NCBI RefSeq assembly: GCF_022539665.2
Contig: NC_081339.1
Coordinates: 4,520,517-4,584,516, forward strand
Direction of reading: 5' to 3'
Length of the DNA: 64,000 nucleotides
From: Daphnia carinata
Taxonomy: Eukaryota; Arthropoda; Branchiopoda; Diplostraca; Daphniidae
Below, one piece after another: positions 50,475-61,709 of this stretch. The translations under genes were made by a program, and so were the position numbers. The notes beneath the pieces were generated by a model that had not been told where the DNA came from, made no database searches, and saw only the letters and a program-made list of their open reading frames with translations. Position 1 is the first letter of the stretch. Each line of letters starts with the position of its first letter.

Positions 50475-51403
50475 TTAAATATTCAAAAGCGTAAACAACG
50501 AAATGGGGCAGGAGGAGTAACGCGCCCAGCACTTGCGTTCCGTTCCAGCGAGATACGCACGAGTGTATTGGTCTTCGACCGGCTTCTCTATCAGTTCCAG
50601 TTCGGACAGCAACGAAGCATCGCGTCTAAAACGATTGGCGTTGCCATGGCCCGCTAGAAATCGCCTCATCATCTCGGGAAATCGCAGCAGACGTGGCCTA
50701 GTGTAATTGCGAAATATTTTTACTATTCACGTCGTAAACGAAACTAAACAATTGATTGAAATCGTACGAGAAAACGAGATGAATTAATTTGCCCAGCATT
50801 CCGTAGTGCCCTAATGGGGCTTCGGCCAACTCGCAAATGGCTCGTTGCAAACAAAGTTCTCCGTCGAATCCAAACCTTAATTGAAATAGTAAGCGCGATC
50901 GTTACATACTGAAAAATGAAAGAACAATCGATTAGCAAAGATTTAAAATTGGCCTACTTTTTGAACAGAGTTTCGATGTGCTGGTAGATTGTTCTCCTTT
51001 GTTCGTTTGCCCTTTGCTCTTCAAGAAATTCGTAATCGATGACCTTAGTAGTTGTTTCCCCATCGCTCAGATCACTTTCGAGCCGCTCCAAATTACCATA
51101 GAGATTATTGAGCTGCGCGTGTGTTGGCAAAACGAAGCGGAAGGGTAGACTCATGGTGAACGACGTGAACGTATTGTTAAGTGGGTTTATGCCCACTGAC
51201 ATATCGAAAGATATTTTGCAGCTCGTGTTGGCCGGCAACGACAGAGCGGTCCGTCTGGAACTACGTCTTCCAACTGGAGACTCCTCTTCAGGCTCTCCTG
51301 TATTGAGGGTCACTGGCTCTTCGTTGGCAGTCGTTTCGACGTTGTTAAAGACGAAGATGAGGCTTCCTGTCACTAGCAATAGCCAGATGCGGATCATTTT
51401 CAA
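50475..51403 (-). CDS. DM4/DM12-family secreted protein, copy 3 (type A)
   Basis: Three exons: 51403-50958, 50875-50768, 50697-50475, giving 258 aa. Signal peptide IRIWLLLVTGSLIFVF; dibasic stretch SSRRTALSLP; core RFVLPTHAQLNNLYGNL, EEQRANEQRRTIYQH, CLQRAICELAEAP, second basic site RFRRDA, end EDQYTRAY...CW..YSSCPISLF. Its domain layout matches copy 1, but NNTF and the next segment are read through without the intron found in copy 1. Translation may start at the first Met or two codons later. Confidence 0.85.
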
Positions 51404-52414
51404 TTTTTAAGAATTATTGGAGAGACTTATTGCTGTGATGGCAGTGCTTAATCAACTGGCTTCATTTTCTCTGCTTACCTGTTTTCTTATATTTATTATT
51501 GGATTGGCTTGTTTATTTTTGATGAAGCATAAGTTGCGTGCAGGTTTCAGCTAAAGGTGGATTTGTTGATGCGTCTTCCCATGACTTTTTTTCTGAATTT
51601 AACAATCAAAGCATTTCCTGTTTATCCTTTACTGTACAGAATAATATGTCTTTTCAAACTGATCTTGCTTTTCATACGGCCTGAGAACACTCGCGCTCTT
51701 TAAAAGAAAAAAAAAAGGATGCAACATTATCTACGTAGGTTGCAATAACATAACTGTTTGGCATGGGAACGTGCGACGAGCTAAGTTGTTGTACCGGAAA
51801 CCAGATAACTGTAGCCAAGGGAATAAAGTGGGAGCCAGCGTTTTGACGTAGAAACGTGATATTATCCTATATCGAGATCATATACTGCTTACTAGCACCA
51901 GAAAGTTCAGAAAACTGAAACGCAAGCAAACTTGTGCAGAATCCAAATAAATCAAGTGAATGCATAGATGTGCGTAACCGTAAACTCAGCCGCACCAAAC
52001 CTGTATATACTGGTCTGCCCATTTCCAAGAAGCGAACGCTCAGCTGTAACCCAACTGGGTACATAGGTCGTGAAATACGAGACGCTGTCATAGTAGAAAT
52101 TTTAACAACAGTGAAGAAAAACGTAGTTACAGTCAAAGCCCGGAGAATGTTGGGAACGATTAATGGCGATGGGATTGTGGCTTTATGTGATCGAATATGT
52201 GAATAATCAGAAGCCTTGGTCTGTTACCTCTAGTACCTTGACTATTACATTTGGCTATGAATATAAATAATTAAAAATACATATACTGTATGTATCGGCT
52301 TTAAAAACGGGATGTTTATTAATCGATTCATCTTCAACTCAAATAATAACCAACAAATATAGAGGCATCGAAATAGGAACTTTAGGTAAGGATTCAAACT
52401 ATAGACAGGAGTTA
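51404..52414. other. Intergenic interval
   Basis: About 1 kb between DM4/DM12 copies 3 and 4. An open frame at 51934-52206 (+, 90 codons) has no features that I recognise and is probably chance. Confidence 0.45.
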
Positions 52415-53271
52415 TCAGTAGTCTAGTAGTTTAAAAATGGATATGGGACAAGCAGAGAAATGAATTGAACATCCACTTGTTTTTCTTCCTTTCAGGTAGG
52501 CGTCGGTGTAGTCGTCTTCAATCGATTGCCCCAAATAATGAAATTCAACTGGCAGTGAGGTGACGTTGATTGGACTTATATTGAATTGCGGCTGGACTTC
52601 CCTCGTAGTCGACGGCCTGGTGATGGAGAATCAAAAGTAAGTATTTATATTTTAGTAAAGAGAAATTGAGAATTCAATTCTTACTTACAGAAACAAAAGC
52701 TCAAAAATTTTGCCAAACAGGCCGTGGCTGCCTAATGGCGCTTCAGCCAGCTCGCAAATGGCTCGCTTCACGCAGACTTGGCCGTTGAGTCCAAAGCTAT
52801 TTCGAGATATCAAACGATTTTAGAATTGATTTAACCAATAATTTATAAAACGTCAGACGTAACAAAAACGAATCACTTTTGAAAGAAACTTTCTGCATAT
52901 TGATAAATCTGTCTTCGATCGTGGTTAGCTCTCTGATCGTCCACGAATTCGTGGCTCAGCTCGTTCGAAGTGTCGGTATCGTTGTCGTCCTTTGGTGCTT
53001 CGGGTAAAAAGCCCAAACTAACGTAAAGCTCATTCAACGTGCTGGCGGTCGGTAGATCGAACGTAAGTGGCAGGTCGAACCATAGGTAAGTCAGGGTTGT
53101 GTTGATTAACGGAACGACTGGAATAATCAAATCCATCGTGACCGTGAGAGAACTACCGGTGGGCAGAGATAGGGCCGAACGGCGAACTTTGCTACGTATT
53201 TTTGCGGAATCTACCCGAATCGTAAGGACAGCCACAAATAGTGACATCGTAAAAAATGGATGTAATTTCAT
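52415..53271 (-). CDS. DM4/DM12-family secreted protein, copy 4 (type B)
   Basis: Three exons: 53271-52877, 52796-52689, 52616-52415, giving 234 aa. Signal peptide FTMSLFVAVLTIRVDS; dibasic stretch KVRRSALSLP; core YLWFDLPLTFDLP, LNELYVSLGFL, DDQRANHDRRQIYQY, CVKRAICELAEAP, and EDDYTDAY...HFSACPISIF. The second basic site (RRD) present in copies 1-3 is missing, and the terminal cysteine block is altered (SGCSIHF for the usual xCWxxY), suggesting relaxed or changed constraint at the C-terminus. Confidence 0.82.
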
Positions 53272-54316
53272 CGCGAAAGGTTTTTGGAGATTCCTAACTA
53301 TACCTCATTGACTTGTGGATCACAACTATGGCGCGATCAGAACGTCGGCATTACTTAAATAGATAAAATTCTCATGTTAGCTGTTGTGTCCTTTTTCGTG
53401 ACAGCCATTGAAGAGTTCCCAGGCGTTCTTTCTAATGTCGTGGTATTTACCGTTGGAATACATATGTTCTCATCCTCTCAGGTTATGAACAGTGGGAATG
53501 GGATTTCCGGCTGTAGAAAGAATGACAAACGATCAATGGGGATTGACAGAATGGAACAAACTTCATTTGAACGTGATTCACATATATTTTTTGGACGAAA
53601 GAAATAGATTGTATAGCGGTAGTTTTAAAGTTATTTCTTGCATTTTTAGTTTGTGCCAGGAATTCTCAAAAACTAAATGCTGAAAAGCAGATGTTTGATG
53701 CTAAACTTGTCGTTATTCCGCTTTTAATTTAAAAGTTGCTTCCATTTTTTTCTAAATCTTTTTCAATTTCCCTAGGAGCTGTCGTGAGAGCAGCTATTCA
53801 AATTAGGGACACTATATAAAGAAAAATTACGGAAAATCAGAAGAAAATAATTGGGAATTGAAAGGCTTAAAAAGGTGTCCAGCTTTCATACCGAAAGAAT
53901 TACTCTCCTAGTTCGGTTGAAGAATGCGGAATGAATGCTGTTTACTAATACCAGGGTTTGCAGCTTAGATTAACCGGTAAAATCGTCTGTCAGATGTAGA
54001 AGCCCTTGCTGTCAGTTATCTCGTACTGTACATAAGTAAAAATATAAATTAGCAAAACGCTTAACAATACATTTCTCATTAACTCTGTTTCCACGAAATG
54101 ACTATCTTTTAATCCAGCATTTGGCCATCAGATCATCATATATTGAACACAATTTTAACAATGTTCTAAGCTGTTAAAATCAAAAGTGAGCGTTTTTATG
54201 ACAATTTTTAAAAGTTAATTCATCAACATTTGGGTTTTTTGTTTTAAATAGGAAGGAACTTCGTCGTCTGGACTACATTTTGAAAATTTACAAGGTTACT
54301 TGGTACTAAGGTAACC
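53272..54316. other. Divergent intergenic interval
   Basis: About 1 kb between DM4/DM12 copy 4 (-) and PGGT1B (+), probably holding both promoters. No gene recognised. Confidence 0.5.
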
Positions 54317-55806
<1,490 letters not shown>

Positions 55807-55912
55807 ACAAAGATATCTGGCTATGCACAATTTAACGAAACAGATTTTACATCTCATGTTAATTATACGCCGTCATGTATTCACGATCCCAACCGAGCTC
55901 AAAAAACGTACT

Positions 55913-57050
55913 TTAAAATCCATATTTTGCCTGTGTCTGTCGTTTGGTGGATTTGTTTTGCGCCCATTGGTTCTTGAGGTCCACCTCACGGGCTTTGGCT
56001 TGAGCAGCTAAGTAAGTGATTTGATGTTTCTTCTTCTGTAACTTGTTGTATGCAATATCTGGTCCTCTAGTGTTCGACTTTTCTTCGGAGATTGCTTTCA
56101 GGTAAGACATGTTAGGGTCGTACGTCAAACGCTCGCCTTTAATTTCAATGATCTGTGCGTCATCGGGTAGCTTACGTTTAACACCAGAGGAGCCCTGAAG
56201 TGCTTGTAACTAAACAAACAGACCAATGTAGATTGTGCATCGTAATTTAATTGGATAAGTACTTACTGCAACATTATCCAGTTCCAGTCCAGGCTCTTCT
56301 CTTTGTTGGTACAGGGAGGCTGAATCTAGCATTGCTGCCATATTATACTGCTGGTTAGTGGGCATGATGGGATATACTATTTCATCCTGTTGAGTTGTAG
56401 TAGTGATCGTTTGGAAGGCTGCCCCAACATCCATGGGTTCAACTTGCACTTTTAGTGTTGGCTCATCCATTGTGAAAAAGCTATCAGATATATCTTCATC
56501 ATCAGAATCTTTCTTCAATGTCTGTTGCCTTGCCACAGATTGGGGAATTAAAGGTAGACTTTTCTTTATGGGATCTTTGCTAACTGGTTTACTAACAGTA
56601 AAGGCAGGCTCATGGGGTGAATTTTTTGGAGGAGGCAATTTTGAAAATAGCTTTGACTGTCCTGCAACAGATATATTGTCAACTGCTCGTGCTTTCTTCT
56701 TATCTGTGTTGTCGTCCAGCTAGAAATGAAAAAGGAATGTTAATATTTCATTAAAGATTGAAGTTCTTGTAGAAATCAAATGTTACATCAACTAATGAGG
56801 GAATACCAATCATAATTTTTCCATTTATCCTATGGCTTATGCTTGTCAATAGATCAAACTTTGTTAAATTCGTCTTTTCTCTGTTTGCAAGCTCTGCCAA
56901 TTTAAGTTCCTTTTCTGAAGGTTTAGGTAATTCGTTGTCTTCGCGGAGGCTCTCAGTTAAAAGGTTCTGTTTGGTAATTGCAGTTGATTGGTTCATTCCA
57001 TCATCAGATTCACTGTCACTTTCATCGTATGCAACAAGATTTGACGCCAT
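55913..57050 (-). CDS. PRCC: PRCC-family nuclear protein, complete
   Basis: PRCC is a proline-rich nuclear protein linked to pre-mRNA splicing and, in human renal carcinoma, fused to TFE3. Three exons: 57050-56787, 56719-56267, 56209-55913, giving 337 aa, shorter than human (about 490) because the proline-rich part is reduced. The N-terminus MASNLVAYDESDSESDD and a central SDDEDISDSFFTMDEP resemble the acidic blocks of the family. The C-terminus is diagnostic: IIEIKGERL, KKKHQITYLAAQAKAREVDLKNQWAQNK and the final KRQTQAKYGF. It converges tail-to-tail with PGGT1B with a 106-bp gap between the stops. Confidence 0.92.
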
Positions 57051-57677
57051 TCTCTTATTGTTTGAAGAATATTAAAATAGAATTGCAGTATTGATATAAC
57101 TTTCAAGCTCCGATGTGTAGCTAGAGATGGCTTTCAAGGGTCGGCTGCTTTTTGACAGACACATAGTAAACTAAAGGCCACCTGGTGTCGACTGTTTCAG
57201 GTGGCTTTACACTTTAGGAAAAGCCCAACTTTCTTTAGTCGGGCTTAAAATTTTTTTTTTGAAAAAACTGACACTCATCAGAATTGGTTGAATGTCACTT
57301 AGTATACTCAAAATTGAATACTGATTCCGGGAAAACTGCTGTTTTTTTTAATTATGTTAATCGTTTTTGAAATACACCGAATATTTTTTTTTAATTTTCT
57401 CGTAATGACCTATGCGTCCACAAGAGGCGCCTTAAACCGTGGCTCATCGGGCAGTTTTTTTTTTTAGGCATATTTCTAGATTGGCTTAACGCGTGCAGTT
57501 TGCTGTCTACCTTCCTCGGTAGATTTTACTTCTTGACCTCGCGGCTTTTTCGATTTTTGGTATTTAATTTACTCGTTTTCCATTCATTCTGATCTACATT
57601 TTTTCTGTCCAGAGTCACAAGGTAAGTGTATTTTTGTATTCCTAGTGTGATTACTTTAATATGGTTTTGTTTAACAG
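57051..57677. other. Intergenic interval
   Basis: About 630 bp upstream of PRCC and of the vasa-like pseudogene. A/T runs only; no gene seen. Confidence 0.45.
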
Positions 57678-59437
57678 TGTGGAGAAGGACACTTTGCCAG
57701 AGTGTCTTCAAGCTGGTGGGGGCGGTGGCAGTGGTCCGTTGACGTCACAAAGTAAGATGAAAATATCGAAAAATGTTGTCCACAGGAGGCTGCAGCGGCG
57801 GGGGAAGTGGTACCTGCAATGAGGTAAACAAAAAACATTACAACAACATTTTTTGTGCTCATTTTTAACGAAGAAGAGGGCAATGCCTTAAGGAGGATGC
57901 ATTGGTGGCAGCAGGTGTTACAATGTAAATATCAATTGTCTTCCCAAAAATATTTTATGTTCCAGTCTTCATTGTTTTACCCCTAGTGTCGTGAAGCTGG
58001 CCATACCTCAAAAGGCTGCCCCAAATCTATTTAGTGGATTGACGAAAGATGGAAAGCTGTGTGAGAAATCTGTTCCGCAAGCTGTGACATGCGATGAAAA
58101 GGAACTGTTTAAGGGCATCGTCTGTGGGGAATGTTTTAAAAATTTTGATAAAGTCGTCCTCCAGGTAAGCCATTTCCCGAATTTTATGATTTAAAAATAT
58201 CTATTGGGTTTGCTTTAGGTTACAGGAAAAGATGTACCTCAATACATAACATCATTCGAAGAAGCCGGCCTGCGACAACTACTACTTCAAAATATGAAGG
58301 ATTCTGGCTACATAAAACCAACACCTGTTCAGAAAGTTTCAGTTGCAGTTGTTCTTGCCAAAAGAGATTTAATTGCTTGTGCTGTCATGGGCTCCGGCAA
58401 AACGGTAATCCAATTAATTAACGCTGTGTAATTTTGAAACCTTGGTGCCCTTGTACCGACTTGATTCGAATGGGTCGGTATGAACTGGGTAAGTTGAAGT
58501 AAAAGTAATTTTGAGTTTGCACGCCGGTGATTGCGACTACTAAAAGCTCTAATTGCATCTAAGATACTCAACAAACCCTTCGTGGTATTCGTTGATTAAG
58601 TCATCTAAAATATTAAATTTTTTCATGTAGGCGGGGTACTTGGTACCGGTTATGAACATATTGTTAGAACAAGGTGTTGCTGGTGAGTCTCATGCCATGG
58701 GGCAAATGCCAGAACTTGTAACTGTCGCACCCACTCGTGAATTGGCCATTCAAATTCACCGCGAGGCGTGTAAATTCTCCTACAATTCGGTTTTAAAGTC
58801 TGTGATTATATATGGAGGAACTGTCACGAGCCATCAGCGGTCAAATCTTCAACTAGGTTCAGTGTTCTTGTCACGACCGCGGAGCGACTCAAGGATTTTC
58901 TCGACCGTGGAGTATTTGTCTTCTCGGGGGTCAGGTTTTAAATTTTGGACGAAGCTGATCGAATGCTTGATATGGATTTCGGCCCCAATGTTGAAAAAAT
59001 TGTCAACCATCCAAGGATGCACCCGAAAGTATGTTCTCGATGGCTTTTGAGTATGAGATTTGACTAATGTAATTCTATTTGTTTCTCTGTAGGGAATCCG
59101 TCGTGTTTGTATGTGTTCGACTACATTCCCAGATGAAATAGAAGCGCTGGCTGCGACGTACATGGAAGACTACATATTCGTCACAACAGGCATTGTCGGT
59201 GGCACCCATCCGGATGTTGAACAGCTGTTTTTTTTTCAGTGCTCGGAAAGAGATAAGAGAGCTAAGCTGATCGAAGTTTTACAAGATCTCGGTGATGCCA
59301 AGACTATCGTTTGTGTCGGCAGCAAAAAGACGGCGGATTTCGTCGCTGCATTTTTCTTCAATACCAACTTACAAGTAAGAATTAAACCTGTTGTAATCGA
59401 CAGACGATTGCACCGATCCTTATTGAATATACAGAAA
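57678..59437 (+). pseudogene. Broken vasa-like DEAD-box RNA helicase
   Basis: Vasa is a germline RNA helicase. Here CGEGHFAR (57678 on) and CREAGHTSKGC (57987 on) are remnants of CCHC zinc knuckles, with a glycine-rich stretch between. Then come DVPQYITSFEEAGLR, GYIKPTPVQK, motif I as AVMGSGKT (usually AQTGSGKT), PTRELAIQIHREACKF, IIYGGTVTSHQRS, TTAERLKDFLDRG (TPGR lost), DEAD motif LDEADRMLDM, STTFPDEIEALAATYME, VTTGIVGGT and VGSKKTADFVAAF. The frame shifts near 58850-58870, a TAA stops it at 58939-58941 just before the DEAD motif, and motifs V and VI are absent. Introns remain, so it is an unprocessed, 3'-truncated duplicate. Confidence 0.85.
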
Positions 59438-59826
59438 ATTTAGATTACATGCCTAGTATGAAAGAGATCAAGTATGTTACCAAAATTGGCTATCTCAATT
59501 CGCAACTTCCGAACTCATCCTCAGTCTGTCATTCTGATGCAGGGGGTCCTGAAAGAAGTTGGAACGTTTTGACCCGTCTCAGCCAATAAGTCTGTCTTTT
59601 TTTTTGTGCCTGGAAACCCATGATTACAACTAATTCAAATGCCATTTATTGTGTTATTTGCATAGGTATTAGAAAATGGTAGTCGCTTAATGATTAGTTT
59701 CTTGGCTGCCCGTCAACTTACCATCCAAGCAAGCACTGTTTGTCAAACCATTAGCCGAATACAATTAATACCAGTAGTTCACCAAAACAAGAGGTAAAGA
59801 TGGATTGCACCGATCCTTATTGAATA
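59406..59826 (+). repeat. 24-bp direct repeat pair
   Basis: The same 24 bases, beginning GATTGCACCGATCC and ending TTGAATA, occur at 59406-59429 and 59803-59826. The first copy sits at the point where similarity to vasa ends. The 373 bp between them has no recognised gene. Confidence 0.85.
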
Positions 59827-59829
59827 AAT

Positions 59830-60744
59830 ATTGATAGGCAAACATTTAAAAATTGATTCATGTTTCGTTTTCTTTAAATAGGTTAAGAATCATACTGAAT
59901 CAAAGAGGTATCTAGTCGAACCAAATTTCATAATGATAACGGTTGGAAGCCCGAAGGAATTTTTGAAAAATGCCTCCTGCCCATTACCTTCAGTCGTTGC
60001 TGCTGCCTGAAAACAAAGTATTAAAATTTATATAAATTGAAGTGCATATCTGGGCTCCCTTCTTTTCTGTGGCCCCGTTTCCCTTAAATTTTTAATAAGC
60101 CCGTAGGGGGTCATGCCCCTACTGTGATCAGCAGTAAACGGTTGTGAGTGCGCTGTCCGGAAAGGGGACGTGGGGGTCCCCATGGTTCGATGATATCATT
60201 GGAGGGCTGTGGGGCTACCCAAAAATCCGAATTAACGGTTAATCGCTCACGTAAAAGCTTGTCCGCGACCTTCGCTCTTCTTCCGGCTTCTCTTAGCCAC
60301 GCACCGGGTAATCTCCCCGGTGAGTCAACTGAGGTAGTGTCTCCCCCTACCTTGGTTGACAGCAACTTTGAAATCGGCTATTTTGCCCTTTCAAAGTTGC
60401 AAGTCTTTAAATTCTGCCGAATTTTGTCAATATAATTTCTTAAAAAAAAAAAAATTACAAATTTTGTCTTCTTTATTTTCGTGCTGTTGCTCTGTTTACT
60501 AATGTGAACATTTCCTTTTTTATGTCGCAATGTCATTTTATGGACATATACGTTATATTTTTGCTGTTCCCATTTATGGGAGGATATGTTGTTAGACGAC
60601 TTCATTGTTTATGGAACGATGCACTTTAATCTCACTTCATGGAGATTCTACACCTTTTAGTGCATTAATGACATTGAATTGTATACATGCATTGTATATC
60701 TAATTTGACATTTGGAGTTATATATATTTATTTAATTTCATTTT
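59830..60744. other. Repeat-like interval with a hairpin-rich GC island
   Basis: No gene. From about 60080 to 60400 the base composition changes sharply from AT-rich to GC-rich. This block contains GTAGGGG/CCCCTAC arms (60103-60109, 60116-60122), a CCGGGTAATCTCCCCGG hairpin, and 12-bp perfect arms GCAACTTTGAAA/TTTCAAAGTTGC (60362-60373, 60389-60400). It resembles a mobile-element insertion, but I see no clear terminal repeats. Confidence 0.5.
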
Positions 60745-60820
60745 GACTGTTTAGGGAATTGAACCCTTGATTTCTGGCGTGCAACGCCAATGCTCAACCA
60801 TAGAGCCATGAGTCTCGTCA
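60745..60820 (-). other. tRNA-like relic 1 (Ala UGC-like anticodon arm)
   Basis: On the - strand the layout of a tRNA body is visible: D arm GCTC-TATGGTT-GAGC, anticodon arm TTGGC-GTTGCAC-GCCAG (anticodon TGC), a 5-base variable loop, and T arm with B-box GGTTCAATTCC. The acceptor stem does not pair, so it is not a working tRNA; it is a tRNA pseudogene or the head of a tRNA-derived SINE. Confidence 0.5.
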
Positions 60821-61009
60821 AATAGGTAACTATTTTTCCATGTCTTTTAAAGGAAACCTATTTGCACTTGTAATAATATTGTTGTGCGTCCCAACTCAAT
60901 TTAATATTTCCGTCTCGGAATGTCACCTATAAATATAATAGAGTAATTCATTTTTTGGATAAAGAAATATTGTCTACAGTGGGAACCATAACTCAATCTT
61001 CTGGCACAG

Positions 61010-61085
61010 AGGATCCAAACGTGACTCGAACTCTTGACTTTCGATTACCGTAGTCAGACGCTCTACCTCAGAGCTATTAGTAATT
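61010..61085 (-). other. tRNA-like relic 2
   Basis: On the - strand TAGCTCTGAGGTAGAGC gives an A-box and D arm, and AGTTCGAGTCA a B-box at tRNA spacing. Anticodon and T stems pair poorly. It lies about 260 bp from relic 1 in the same orientation. Confidence 0.4.
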
Positions 61086-61518
61086 AGTATTACTTAATTT
61101 CTCGTAGCGTGCTAGTAAGCTACAGCGTAACGTAAAATAAGAAAAAATCGGTCTTATTTTTAAACCTTACTGTACATCACATGGCCGTGCATGATAAGGT
61201 TATAATAATAGTATGGGGTATATCTTCATGCTATGATCTATACTTACCAGGTATACCTTCCCATTAGCGTGATACATAATGCTAGTAGTCTCTGTTAACG
61301 AAGTAGTGTCATTAGTAATCAATCAAACAACAATAAAATAAAAAAACAAGCATGAAAGAAGCCACTACACCATTTCGTATATGATCATAATGCTTAAAAT
61401 GTTTGGCATATTAATGTTCATTTTTTAGTTTTTGCGAAATTGAAAAAAAAAATACAGGAAGTGACCAGAAGTAGACTATATCTCCAGAAATACTGGGCCC
61501 ACAACAAAACGAATTTGA

Positions 61519-61709
61519 TTTTCGTGATCCTCGTGAAATTTAAGGTGTGTCTGACCTATTTTGACCTGTTTTTGGCGAAAAGTCCAATTTCGCCAAAATC
61601 GCGATTTTTCCTGAACTATAGTTCAGGGAAATTTGCGATTTTTGACGATTTTCGGGTATTTTTTACTGACACATGGATTCGACCCCAAATTTCACGAGGA
61701 TTACGAAAA
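61519..61709. repeat. Foldback element with nested palindromes
   Basis: Outer arms of 23 bp (61519-61541 and 61687-61709) are inverted with one mismatch. Inside lie GGCGAAA/TTTCGCC arms, the palindrome AAAATCGCGATTTT (61595-61608) and the perfect 18-bp palindrome CCTGAACTATAGTTCAGG (61610-61627). No coding region. It looks like a small foldback or MITE-type element. Confidence 0.75.

Noticed and set aside
51934-52206. 90-codon open frame on the + strand between DM4/DM12 copies 3 and 4
   Set aside because: No similarity that I recognise and no conserved start context; could be an old repeat, but I cannot support it.
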